Shown: piece after piece, positions 8,453 to 16,926 of the stretch | How positions within the stretch are numbered: the stretch's first letter is position 1 | Layout: every line of letters starts with the position of its first letter | Source: CADEED01 sp036677145 | GTDB taxonomy: Bacteria > Pseudomonadota > Gammaproteobacteria > Steroidobacterales > Steroidobacteraceae | Assembly (NCBI GenBank): GCA_036677145.1 | Contig: JAKFFF010000101.1 | Span: 1-64,000 of the forward strand | Length of the DNA: 64,000 nucleotides | Reading direction: 5' to 3' | Program-made: the position numbers and the translations under genes | Notes under the pieces: model-generated | Database searches by the model: none | Told to the model about the DNA's origin: nothing | Seen by the model: only the letters and a program-made list of their open reading frames with translations

Positions 8453-10033
8453 TCAGGGAGCGGCGTATTCCGACAGATATTGTTCAAAACTGATTCTATC
8501 CGCGGCCTCGATTTTCGCCTGTGCCACCAGGGACTCATCAGCCGCGGCCCTGAATTCCGCCTGGCGTTCGACGTTGGGCGGATACAACGCCAGGAAGTAG
8601 TCCTTGTGCAGCCGGGACATGCGCAGCGCGAGGTCGAAGAAGGACTCTCCGGTGGATTCCAGCTCGGCAAGCATCCGGGCCGACGGCGTGAGGGCGACGT
8701 TATCGACTTTCGCGGCCTGTACCGCGAGCGCCGCCGTGAAAGGCCGCGCCGGATCACCGCGATCCATGATCTCGGCTATGCCTTGCATCGAATCGAGCAA
8801 CTCGCGCGCCCATCCGCTCATCGACACGTCGCGCCCGTCGCGCTTAAGGGTGAGACCCGGCTCGCGCCCCCGTCGCGCGACGGTCACATGATTCTGATCC
8901 AACGCGTCCTGTTCGCTGATACCGATCGGCGGCGAGTCCTTCATCAGGCACAACGCCAGGAAGATCTCGAGGAATCGCAGCTTGTTCTGGTTCACGCCCA
9001 CCGGATCGAACGCGCTGACGTCGAGCGCGCGCACTTCCACGTATTCGACACCCGCGCGCAACAGCGCCTTGGTCGGCCGCTCGCCCGAGCGCGCGACGCG
9101 CTTGGGGCGGATGAAGCTGTAGTACTCGTTTTCGATCTGCAGGATGTTCGCGTTGAGCTGGCGCCAGTCGCCATCGACGTTCACACCTAACTTCTCGTAC
9201 GGCGCATGCGGCGTGCTGATCGCACGCGCCAGGTCGCGTACGTATTCGTCGAGGCTGTTCACCGACACCGACAGGCCGGATTGGTTGCGATTTCGATAAC
9301 CCAGGTCACTCATGCGCAGCGACGTGGCGTACGGTTCGTACGAGGTGTCTTTCGACAGGCGCGGCAACGTGACATTGCGGCCGCGCAGGAACGAATTGCA
9401 CACCACCGGCGAGACGCCGAATAGATAGAGAACGATCCAGCCGTGGCGGCGGTAATTGCGCAGCAGGTGGAAGTAGCTGTCGGAGACGAACGCCTGCCCG
9501 CTCTCGCGCGAGCGCACCAGCTCGGCGTACGCCGGCCACATGCGTTCCGGGAAGGAATAGTTGTAATGCACGCCGGAGATGGCCTGCATCATTCTTCCGT
9601 ACCGCACGCCGAGGCCGTTGCGATACACGGTCTTCATGCGGCCGATGTTCGACTTGCCGAACTGCGCAATCGGAATGCTCGCATCGCCGTCGATGACCGA
9701 CGGCATCGACGTTGCCCACAGCAACTCGTCACCCAGGTGCTGGTAGACGAACTGGTGCAGGTCGAGCAGGTACTGCAGCAGTTCCCAGCTCGTGCGGAAC
9801 GTCGGTGACACGAGCTCGATCAGCGCTTCGGAATAGTCGGTGGTGATGTTTTCGTTGGTGAGCGCGCTGCCGAGCGCGCGCGGATGCGGCGTCTGGGCGA
9901 TGCGCCCATCGGGCGTGACCCGCAGCGACTCTTTTTCCACACCCTTGCGGCCGCCCTGAATGATCTGCGGCTCGCCGCTGTTGATCAGCGCCGCGAGTGT
10001 TTGTTCGTAGGTTCGGTCGATGGCGGCACTCAT
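8453..10033 (-). CDS. gshA: Glutamate-cysteine ligase
   Basis: A 526-residue protein matching the gamma-proteobacterial type 1 ligase, which joins glutamate and cysteine with ATP as the first step of glutathione synthesis in the cytoplasm. Recognisable blocks are GRKGVEKESLRV near the N-terminus (the Glu-binding and metal site KGxEKExLR), TTDYSEALIELVSP, GVHYNYSFPE, SDLGYRNRNQSGL, and YVEVRALDVSAFDPVGV towards the middle. The length fits the usual 510-530. gshB is not in the window. It is transcribed leftwards and separated from the next small gene by an AT-rich gap of about 130 bp. Confidence 0.95.
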   Translation of the reverse strand: MSAAIDRTYEQTLAALINSGEPQIIQGGRKGVEKESLRVTPDGRIAQTPHPRALGSALTNENITTDYSEALIELVSPTFRTSWELLQYLLDLHQFVYQHLGDELLWATSMPSVIDGDASIPIAQFGKSNIGRMKTVYRNGLGVRYGRMMQAISGVHYNYSFPERMWPAYAELVRSRESGQAFVSDSYFHLLRNYRRHGWIVLYLFGVSPVVCNSFLRGRNVTLPRLSKDTSYEPYATSLRMSDLGYRNRNQSGLSVSVNSLDEYVRDLARAISTPHAPYEKLGVNVDGDWRQLNANILQIENEYYSFIRPKRVARSGERPTKALLRAGVEYVEVRALDVSAFDPVGVNQNKLRFLEIFLALCLMKDSPPIGISEQDALDQNHVTVARRGREPGLTLKRDGRDVSMSGWARELLDSMQGIAEIMDRGDPARPFTAALAVQAAKVDNVALTPSARMLAELESTGESFFDLALRMSRLHKDYFLALYPPNVERQAEFRAAADESLVAQAKIEAADRISFEQYLSEYAAP

Positions 10034-10078
10034 GAAGGGCCGGCATCTTGCCGTTTCGGCGGCGTTCTCCGCAATCGG

Positions 10079-10729
10079 TCAGAAGGAAGAGGCGGGGGCC
10101 GGTGCATTCGCGCGCGCCTTGGCCTCACAAAGTCGGCGCAGATCCTGCAGCATTTGCGGCAATTCGCGCTTGAAAGTCGCGCGGGCCAGCCAGTTAGGCA
10201 CGTACCCCGGCGGATCGATGTAGGCGCGGTATCTGAGCAAGGTGCTGGCGCCGTCGGCCACGGGCTCGAGCTCCCAGACGCCCTCGTTCGCCTTGAAATC
10301 GCCGCTGACCTGGCGGAAATGCATGGCGGTCTGTCCGGTGAAATCGACACGAAAAATCCAGCGCAGACGCGGCGTGTACCAGCCGAAGTCGATCTCATGC
10401 TCGATGAGCTGCCAGCTGTCGTCGGGGGCCTGGTCCCGGACGCGGCAGTCCTTCAAATGTGGGACATAGCGCAGGGCGTCGGCGCAGCGAGTCATCATCC
10501 CGAAGACAACCGCGGGGGCGGCATCGATCTGGATGGCGGCGCGAACGGTGCCCTTGCGCTGGCTGCCCGCATCGAGAACGGCGCGGATCACGACTCCACG
10601 CCTCGCGACGTGTTGTGCCTCGGCGGGCGTGAGCGTGAAATCAGTGGCGCGGGCGCGGCTGCCCCAGCCGACCGCCAGGACGATGACCAGGATCGAAGTT
10701 GCCGTGTTCCAGCGGATCGCTGTTCGCAT
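10079..10729 (-). CDS. Exported SRPBCC/START-like lipid-binding protein
   Basis: With the ATG at 10729 the product is 216 residues and starts with a clear signal peptide (MRTAIRWNTATSILVIV to SRARA). A longer reading frame back to 10807 exists, but it would bury the signal peptide, so I prefer the inner start. The mature part shows the helix-grip pattern of SRPBCC proteins: VRAAIQIDAAPAVVFGMM, then ALRYVPHLKDCRVRDQ, paired strands including WELEPVADGASTLLRYRAYI and a C-terminal helix. Similar proteins bind hydrophobic ligands. It sits between gshA and the divergent DUF2845 gene; no partner is evident. Confidence 0.75.
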   Translation of the reverse strand: MRTAIRWNTATSILVIVLAVGWGSRARATDFTLTPAEAQHVARRGVVIRAVLDAGSQRKGTVRAAIQIDAAPAVVFGMMTRCADALRYVPHLKDCRVRDQAPDDSWQLIEHEIDFGWYTPRLRWIFRVDFTGQTAMHFRQVSGDFKANEGVWELEPVADGASTLLRYRAYIDPPGYVPNWLARATFKRELPQMLQDLRRLCEAKARANAPAPASSF

Positions 10730-10841
10730 GAATCTGTTGAGTGTCGTCCCTGATCCAATTGGTTCGCTGCGGCATGGTAACGATTCGGGCCACGGGACGC
10801 TGTTCATTGTCCGTTAAGCCGGGCGAGCCTAAGGTCCGGCC

Positions 10842-11180
10842 ATGAAACGCACCGCGCTGATCGTCGCGTTTGGCTTGCTCGCAGCGTCCCCGGCCTTCGC
10901 TTTCCGCTGCGGCAACAAGATCGTCGCGGAAGGCGACACGCGGGATGCCGTCGCCGCGAAGTGCGGCGAGCCGACCGACGTGATTTCCGGGCGCAGCGTG
11001 TTCCGCCGTCCCGTCGTCTGGGGTTACGGCGGCCGGCCGCATTTCGTCGGCGAGGACTTCATCGAGATCCCGGTCGAGAGCTGGATCTACAACCTCGGCC
11101 CTAACAAACTCATGCGGCGCATCCGGTTCGAAGGCGGCGTCGTCGTCGACATCGAGACCCTCGGCTACGGCTACAACTAG
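10842..11180 (+). CDS. DUF2845 family periplasmic protein
   Basis: A 112-residue protein with a cleavable signal peptide (residues 1-20, ending SPAFA). The mature chain begins FRCGNKIVAEGDTRDAVAAKCGEP, the SmpA/OmlA-like opening typical of DUF2845, with two cysteines (about 23 and 41) that could form a disulphide. It ends with RRIRFEGGVVVDIETLGYGY. Proteins with this fold often help outer-membrane assembly, but for DUF2845 no role is established. It is divergent from the SRPBCC gene and is followed immediately by inverted repeat B. Confidence 0.85.
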   Translation: MKRTALIVAFGLLAASPAFAFRCGNKIVAEGDTRDAVAAKCGEPTDVISGRSVFRRPVVWGYGGRPHFVGEDFIEIPVESWIYNLGPNKLMRRIRFEGGVVVDIETLGYGYN

Positions 11181-11183
11181 AGC

Positions 11184-11276
11184 GGTGCCGGGCAGGGAAT
11201 TCCGGGAGAAGCGGCGCAAGCCACGCGCGTGGTGAATCGTCCCCGCCGCTTCTCCCGGAATTCCCTGCCCGGCACC
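11184..11276. repeat. Inverted repeat B (33-bp perfect arms)
   Basis: Arms 11184-11216 and 11244-11276 are perfect reverse complements of 33 bp. The outer end is GGTGCCGGGCAGGGAATTCC and its mirror, and the loop contains a second small palindrome (CCACGCGCGTGG, 11221-11232). The GGTGCCGGG end is shared with repeats A and C, while the inner arm sequence differs. It fills the whole gap between the convergent DUF2845 and DUF885 genes, so it may act as a two-way terminator. Confidence 0.9.
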
Positions 11277-11283
11277 ACCTCTT

Positions 11284-13065
11284 CTACTTCACGGCGCGGG
11301 GGACTGCGCGGGCGGCGATCCAGCGATCGATCTTCGCGGTCAGCACGTCCATCGGCACGGCGCCGTCGCGCAACACCTCGCTGTGGAACTCGCGCACGTC
11401 GAACGCCTTTCCGAGTTGCGCCTCGGCCTTCGCGCGCAGCGCGCTGATGTGCAACTGGCCGAGCTTGTAACCCAGCGCCTGTCCCGGCCACACGATGTAA
11501 CGCTCGACCTCCGCGGTCACATCGCTTTCGGCCAGTGATGAATTGTCGAGCATGTATTGAATGGCCTGCTCGCGCGTCCAGCCCTTGGAATGCAGCCCGG
11601 TATCCACCACCAGCCGCATCGCGCGCAGCATCTCGTCGGACAGCCGGCCGTACCACTGATACGGATCGGTAAACACTCCGAGCTCCTTGCCGATCGACTC
11701 CGCATACAACGCCCAACCTTCCGAATAGGAGGTGTAACCATTGAAGCGCCGGAAGCGCGGCAGGTTCGTGAGTTCCTGCTGGATCGCGATCTGGAAGTGA
11801 TGTCCCGGCGCCGCCTCGTGCAGTGACAAAGTCTCGAGACCAAAACGCGGCTGCGCCTTCAGATTGAAGGTGTTGATGTAGAAAATGCCCGGGCGCTTGC
11901 CATCCGCCGACGGTGCCTGGTACGACGCGCCCGCGGAGGACGCCGCGCGGAACGCTTCGACGGGCCGGATCTCGTAGTCCGCCTTCGGAAAGTCGACGAA
12001 CAACTTCGGCAGCAACGCGTCGATGCGGCGCTTCACGTCGCGATACGCGGTCAACAACTCCGCCTCGTCCTTGAAATAGAACTTCGGGTCATCCTCGAGA
12101 TGCCGGAAAAATGCGTCGAGATCGCCCTGGAAGCCGACCTGCCCTTTTACGGTCAGCATCTCGCCACGGATGCGCGCCACTTCAGCCAGGCCGATCTCGT
12201 GGATGCGCTGCGGCGGCAGGTCCATCGTGGTCGACTGGCGGATGCGCCAGCGATACCAGTTCGCGCCGTCGGGCAGATCGCTCCAGCCCACCGTGGTGCG
12301 CGCCGCCGGTAGATAGTCGCGCTCCATGAAATCCGCGAGCCGCGTATACGCCGGCAGAACTTCCCGCGAGAGCGCCGCGCGGTAGGCCGCGGTGATGCGT
12401 TCACGCTCGGCCGCCGGAAATTCTTTCGGCAGGCTGACGATAGGCGCCCAGAAAATGCTGTCCTCCGGTTTCCCCGTCACGATCTCGCGCAACTGCGGCA
12501 CCACCTTCACCACCGCGGGCCGCGGCAGCGTGACACCGCGGGCCATGCCGGCGCGCATCTGCGCGATGGCGCCGTCGGCCCAGCGCGGGAACTGGCGCAC
12601 GCGCGCGAGGAATCGGTCGTAGTCCTGCACGGTGACGAATGGTTGCGGGCCGCTTCCCGAACCGTAGACCGCGAGGTCCGTCGGAAGGCCGCTCATCTGG
12701 TTCAGCGGCAGCAATTCCTCGGGAAATTTCAGCCCTTCGAGCGCGATTTCGCGTTCGCCGACGAAAATGTCCCAGGTGACGCGTGCGCCCGGTGTCAGCC
12801 GCGCCGCGTCGATGAGACGCGCACGTTCGAGGTACGCGCGCTCCATCGCGCCCCAACGTTCGCGGAATCCCGCGCTGGTCGTCTCATCCAGGCGATCGTC
12901 GTAACGCGAATCACCGATGGCAGTCGCTGACATCGGTGACATCTCGAGTTGCCGCTCGAAATATTCATCGACCAGCACGGCGAGCGCGGCGTCGGGCGTG
13001 GGAGGTTGCAAATTGCTGGCGCAGCCCCCGAGCAATGCGGACGCAATGATGCAAAAAGTCTTCAT
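11284..13065 (-). CDS. DUF885 family lipoprotein, probable metallopeptidase
   Basis: A 593-residue protein. The N-terminus MKTFCIIASALLGGCASN carries a lipobox (LGGC, Cys15), so it is probably anchored in the outer membrane or periplasmic face. The DUF885 domain fills the rest. Its best mark is LSLHEAAPGHHFQIAIQQEL (about 417-436), with the His-Glu and Gly-His-His pattern seen in DUF885 and expected to bind zinc. YTSYSEGWALYAESIGKELG adds a conserved Glu. These proteins are thought to be carboxypeptidase-like; the substrate is unknown. Length is typical (570-620). Confidence 0.88.
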   Translation of the reverse strand: MKTFCIIASALLGGCASNLQPPTPDAALAVLVDEYFERQLEMSPMSATAIGDSRYDDRLDETTSAGFRERWGAMERAYLERARLIDAARLTPGARVTWDIFVGEREIALEGLKFPEELLPLNQMSGLPTDLAVYGSGSGPQPFVTVQDYDRFLARVRQFPRWADGAIAQMRAGMARGVTLPRPAVVKVVPQLREIVTGKPEDSIFWAPIVSLPKEFPAAERERITAAYRAALSREVLPAYTRLADFMERDYLPAARTTVGWSDLPDGANWYRWRIRQSTTMDLPPQRIHEIGLAEVARIRGEMLTVKGQVGFQGDLDAFFRHLEDDPKFYFKDEAELLTAYRDVKRRIDALLPKLFVDFPKADYEIRPVEAFRAASSAGASYQAPSADGKRPGIFYINTFNLKAQPRFGLETLSLHEAAPGHHFQIAIQQELTNLPRFRRFNGYTSYSEGWALYAESIGKELGVFTDPYQWYGRLSDEMLRAMRLVVDTGLHSKGWTREQAIQYMLDNSSLAESDVTAEVERYIVWPGQALGYKLGQLHISALRAKAEAQLGKAFDVREFHSEVLRDGAVPMDVLTAKIDRWIAARAVPRAVK

Positions 13066-13289
13066 GAGCAGATGTTAGCAACCGATGGTGAATCGCTTGA
13101 GTCAGGTTAACCCCTAATAACTCGAGTTTCACCTCGCGCAAAACCGCCTCTCGGTAATTGCTTATGACGGAATCCCCGGATGTCACGCGTCGACCGACGT
13201 GCGTATGTTGATCGAGCCGGACTAATAAACAAAAAGATTCGGCCAAGTGTTTTTCTTCATCTCGTTTTCATAGCTCTGAAGGGGGAGCA

Positions 13290-15314
13290 ATGATCCAATC
13301 GAAATCACGTCTATTGCTGAAAACGGTCGTGGCGGGCGGAGCCTGCCTGTATGCGATCGGGGCCAACGCACAGGTGTGCAATGTGCAGCCTGAATTTCCA
13401 AACAACACTGTAACGGCGGCGCAGGACCGCGACCGCATGATGTGCAGTCAGGGGCTCTCATACCCGCTGATGCCGCCTCGCCTCGAAGATCCGAACCGGC
13501 CGGTGAACGCCTGGCCTTCCAACGCGGCGAATCCGGAAGGAAACTGGACCGACCCTGTGCGACACACGGTCATCCGCACGAACTTCGGCCTCTGGCACAC
13601 GTACGACAGCGACCAGGGCCTCCTGGGCGGCGCCATGAGCGGCGTCGGCGACTACGGTCCGTTCTCGAGCCCGCGCTACGCGGATCTCGACATCTTCGCG
13701 ATCAAGGATCAGTCGAAAGGTGAACGCGCGAAGTCCCCCGAGGACTGGTGGATGGTGCGTCGGCCTGAAATCGAAAAGCTGGTGCGCAAGCAGCTCTATG
13801 GAAATCCGATCCCGAATGCCTGGCCGATCACCTGGGTGGTCAGCGCCGAGACGACGGGCACGCAGGTGGTCGCCGGCGTGAGTTATCCGTACCGGCAGAA
13901 AACCATCACCGGCACGGTGGATACGTCCAGCTATCCGGCTCTTCGTCATCAGCCGCGTATCACGGCGCAGTGCCGTTTCCCGGCGGCTGTCGGCAAGGAG
14001 TACCCCGTGGTCGTCACGTATGGTGAGGGCACGGCGCGCTTCCAGTACACGGCACCGCATGACATCGGCACGTGCAGCTATACGCCCACGCAGGTTCAGC
14101 CTGACAGCGGCAACAACGGCGCGTTGTCGAGCTACGTCATCGGCCTGATGAACCAGGGCGAATGGCGCAAGCCGGAAGATCCGGGTTCTCTCGTGGCGTG
14201 GGGTTGGGGCGTCAGCCGTCTCATCGACTACTTCGAGACCGATGCGGACTTCGATGCGGATCGTGTTGGCGTCCAGGGCCACTCGCGTTACGGCAAGGCC
14301 ACTCTGGTGACCGCCGCGTACGACGATCGCGTCGCCGTGGCATGGCCCAGCGACTCCGGTGCGATGGGCACCGCGGTCATGCGCCGCCACTACGGCCAGG
14401 CGCTGGAAAACGTCGCGAGCTCCTCGAGCGAGTACCACTGGGTCAACGGCTACATCATGAACTATGGTGGTCCGCTGGAGCCGGGTGGCTACATCCCGCG
14501 CAAGGTTGCGTTGCTCGATGTCGACGCCCAGCACACCACGGCGCTGCTCGCGCCGCGTGCGATCTTCGTGACGAACGGCACCGACACGCCGCCGGGCAAC
14601 GGCGATGCGTGGGCGGATCCGCGCGGCACGTTCCTCTCCGGTCAGCTCGCCTCGCCTGTGTGGAACCTCCTCGGCTGGAAGGGACAGATCATCCCCGAAG
14701 GTACGGTGTTCACCTCGGGCATCGATGAGTCGATCGGTGGAACGCCGCCGTTCAACGTCGCGTTCATCGACGGCACGATTGGCTGGCGCCGGCAGATCGA
14801 AGGTCACGTGTCGGCTCCGAACTGGCCGTCCTTCATGGAGTTTGCGTCGCGCTTCCTGAACGACAACCGCCCCGTGATCGTGGCGGGTCAGTCATTCGCG
14901 CTCGATGGTGGTCAGAAGAACATTCTCGGCAAGATCGCGGCCTCCGATCCGGACACCACGGACACGATCGGCAGCTGGCAGGTGAAGGGTGGTAGCGGCG
15001 CGAAGATTTTCGCCGTTGATCCCAACACCGGTGCGATCTCGCTCGAGAAATGGCATCGCGTCGATTTCGCGAATATCACGGAGTTCACCCTGACCGTGTT
15101 CGCCGGTGACGGCAAGCGGCCCAGCAAGGACGCGCAGGTGACGATCCCCGTGCCCGCGAAGGTCGGCATGTGCAAGAAGACGCGCATCGTCGAGGAGACG
15201 AAGAAGGGTCCGCAGATGCGCGAGATTCTCGAGAGCGTGACGGTCGACAAGGCCGATCTCGTGAAGAATCTCAACAACGGACTGTGGGTTGGTTCCTGCT
15301 GGTCAAACGGCTGA
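13290..15314 (+). CDS. CE15 4-O-methyl-glucuronoyl methylesterase with cadherin-like tail
   Basis: A 674-residue secreted protein with a signal peptide ending at about residue 27 (GANA-Q). The alpha/beta hydrolase core (about 60-545) shows the CE15 nucleophile motif GHSRYGK, with Ser332, then WPSDSGAMGTA, RRHYGQALENV and EYHWVNGYIMNY; IEGHVSAPNWPSF should carry the catalytic His. CE15 enzymes cut the ester between lignin alcohols and glucuronic acid on xylan. After about residue 560 comes an Ig/cadherin-like module (FALDGGQKNILGKIAASDPD and later GDGKRP), unusual as an add-on, and a C-terminal Cys-containing segment. Start chosen by the strong AAGGGGGAG site. A terminator follows. Confidence 0.88.
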   Translation: MIQSKSRLLLKTVVAGGACLYAIGANAQVCNVQPEFPNNTVTAAQDRDRMMCSQGLSYPLMPPRLEDPNRPVNAWPSNAANPEGNWTDPVRHTVIRTNFGLWHTYDSDQGLLGGAMSGVGDYGPFSSPRYADLDIFAIKDQSKGERAKSPEDWWMVRRPEIEKLVRKQLYGNPIPNAWPITWVVSAETTGTQVVAGVSYPYRQKTITGTVDTSSYPALRHQPRITAQCRFPAAVGKEYPVVVTYGEGTARFQYTAPHDIGTCSYTPTQVQPDSGNNGALSSYVIGLMNQGEWRKPEDPGSLVAWGWGVSRLIDYFETDADFDADRVGVQGHSRYGKATLVTAAYDDRVAVAWPSDSGAMGTAVMRRHYGQALENVASSSSEYHWVNGYIMNYGGPLEPGGYIPRKVALLDVDAQHTTALLAPRAIFVTNGTDTPPGNGDAWADPRGTFLSGQLASPVWNLLGWKGQIIPEGTVFTSGIDESIGGTPPFNVAFIDGTIGWRRQIEGHVSAPNWPSFMEFASRFLNDNRPVIVAGQSFALDGGQKNILGKIAASDPDTTDTIGSWQVKGGSGAKIFAVDPNTGAISLEKWHRVDFANITEFTLTVFAGDGKRPSKDAQVTIPVPAKVGMCKKTRIVEETKKGPQMREILESVTVDKADLVKNLNNGLWVGSCWSNG

Positions 15315-15368
15315 TCGATTGACTATCCCCGGACCCCGACGGGCTGAGCCCTGAGTGGGTCGTTCATG

Positions 15369-15410
15369 CGCCCGTGTCGCGGTGTGAGCCGCGCCACGGG
15401 CGTTTTTGTT
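15369..15410 (+). terminator. Rho-independent terminator after the CE15 gene
   Basis: Stem CGCCCGTG (15369-15376) pairs with CACGGGCG (15395-15402) and is followed by TTTTTGTT. It lies 55 bp after the esterase stop and before the thiolase start. Confidence 0.85.
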
Positions 15411-15462
15411 GGCGGTGACGGCGTGGCATCCTAGCGGGCGTATTTCGCCGCGGAGACTTCTC

Positions 15463-16761
15463 ATGCTGGTCGGGTCCAACGTTCGTCGCGTCGCCGTGGT
15501 CGGCGGCCTGCGTATTCCCTTCGCGCGCGGTCATGGCGCCTATTCCCGCGTCGGCAACCAGGACATGTTCACCGCGGTGCTGCAGGCACTGGTGGCAAAG
15601 TACCGCATCGCGGGCGAAAGGCTCGGCGATGTGACCGCCGGAGCGGTGCTCAAGCATTCGAAAGATTTCAATCTCGTGCGCGAGTGCGTGTTGTCGTCGG
15701 GCCTGGATCCCGCGACGCCCGGCCTCGACATGCAGCGCGCCTGCGGCACCGGACTCGATGCCGCGATTTCGATCGCGATGAAAATCGCGCTCGGGCAGAT
15801 GGACGCCGGTATCGCGGGCGGCTTCGACACCGTCAGCGATCCGCCGATCGTGTATCCGAAGTCCTACCAGCAGCTGCTGTTGCGCGCGTATCGCGGCAAG
15901 ACACTCGGTCAGCGCCTCACGCCGTTCCTCGGCCTGCGGCCGAAACATTTCAAGCCCGTGATGCCGGGTGTCCTCGAACCGCGCACCGGTTTGTCGATGG
16001 GCGAGCATTGCGAGCAGATGGCGAAGACCTGGAAGATTTCGCGCGCCGATCAGGACGCGCTTGCGAATCTCAGTCATGTGAACGCGGGACGGGCGTGGGC
16101 GAAGGGCTGGTACAGCGACCTCGTAGTTCCCGACTACCAGGGACTCAAGATCGACAACAACGTGCGCGGTGACAGCACTGTCGAGAAGCTGGCGATGCTC
16201 AAGCCCGCATTCGACCGGCGCAGCGGTCAGGGCACGCTCACCGCGGGCAATTCCACGCCGCTGACCGACGGCGCGTCGGCGGTGTTGCTCGCGAGCGAGG
16301 AGTGGGCGCGCCAGCGCAACTTGCCGATCCTTGCGTGGTTCTCGTACAGCAAGCAGTGGGCTGTGGACTACGTGGGCGGCAACGAGGGGCTGCTCATGGC
16401 GCCCGCCTACGCCGTGCCCGCAATGCTCAAGGACGCGAATCTTGCGCTGCAGGATTTCGATTTCTACGAGATTCACGAAGCATTCGCCGCGCAGGTGTTG
16501 TGCACGCTGAAGGCCTGGGAGTCACCTGACTACTGCCGCGAGCGGCTCGGCTTGGACAAGCCGCTCGGCAGCATCGACCGCGCGAAACTCAACGTGAACG
16601 GCTCGAGCGTCGCAATCGGCCATCCATTTGCCGCCACCGGCACCCGCATCGTCGCGCAACTCGCCAAGCTGCTGTCGGAATCCGCGACGGCCAAGCGCGG
16701 GCTGATTTCCGTCTGCACCGCGGGCGGCATGGGCGTCGTCGCGATCCTCGAAAAAGCGTAG
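15463..16761 (+). CDS. Acetyl-CoA C-acyltransferase (thiolase, FadI-like)
   Basis: A 432-residue thiolase. The start at 15463 follows GGAG by seven bases; an upstream in-frame ATG would overlap the terminator and is not favoured. Key marks are the nucleophile in QRACGTGLDAA (Cys94), NEGLLMAPAYAVPAM, EIHEAFAAQVL, NVNGSSVAIGHPFAATGTR (His of the GHP motif) and CTAGGMGV with the second catalytic Cys. The length and position of Cys94 resemble the FadI/beta-subunit group of fatty-acid beta-oxidation rather than short biosynthetic thiolases. No alpha subunit gene is next to it, so its exact pathway is open. Inverted repeat C follows. Confidence 0.93.
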   Translation: MLVGSNVRRVAVVGGLRIPFARGHGAYSRVGNQDMFTAVLQALVAKYRIAGERLGDVTAGAVLKHSKDFNLVRECVLSSGLDPATPGLDMQRACGTGLDAAISIAMKIALGQMDAGIAGGFDTVSDPPIVYPKSYQQLLLRAYRGKTLGQRLTPFLGLRPKHFKPVMPGVLEPRTGLSMGEHCEQMAKTWKISRADQDALANLSHVNAGRAWAKGWYSDLVVPDYQGLKIDNNVRGDSTVEKLAMLKPAFDRRSGQGTLTAGNSTPLTDGASAVLLASEEWARQRNLPILAWFSYSKQWAVDYVGGNEGLLMAPAYAVPAMLKDANLALQDFDFYEIHEAFAAQVLCTLKAWESPDYCRERLGLDKPLGSIDRAKLNVNGSSVAIGHPFAATGTRIVAQLAKLLSESATAKRGLISVCTAGGMGVVAILEKA

Positions 16762-16764
16762 TAG

Positions 16765-16866
16765 AGGTCGGTGCCGGGTGAGAATTCGCTGAGTTAGCGA
16801 GCACCCTTAGACCGCGATGTCTCGATTCCGCGGCTAACTCAGCGAATTCTCACCCGGCACCGACCT
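16765..16866. repeat. Inverted repeat C (34-bp perfect arms)
   Basis: Arms 16765-16798 and 16833-16866 are perfect reverse complements of 34 bp with a 34-bp spacer. The arm reads AGGTCGGTGCCGGGTGAGAA, then TTCGCTGAGTTAGC. Apart from ATAA/TTCG in the middle it equals the arm of repeat A, and the differing bases are matched on the opposite arm. Unlike the other copies it lies between co-directional genes (thiolase and hmgA). Confidence 0.9.
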
Positions 16867-16877
16867 TCCTCTTCCCA

Positions 16878-16897
16878 TTGGTTTCAATTGAAACTAA
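16878..16897. promoter_or_regulatory. Probable operator upstream of hmgA
   Basis: GTTTCAATTGAAAC (16881-16894) is a perfect 14-bp palindrome. It extends to 20 bp (TTG...TAA ends) with one mismatch. It lies about 30 bp before the hmgA start, where an RNA polymerase site would be. The size and symmetry suit a dimeric repressor of the MarR type, often found on tyrosine-catabolism genes. No regulator gene is nearby, so the protein is unknown. Confidence 0.6.
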
Positions 16898-16926
16898 ATT
16901 GATGCCCCGCGATCGCGAGGTGGTGC

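Noticed and set aside
12965..13246. A 93-codon minus-strand frame before the CE15 gene
   Set aside because: It overlaps the start of the DUF885 gene, has no ribosome site and no family pattern.
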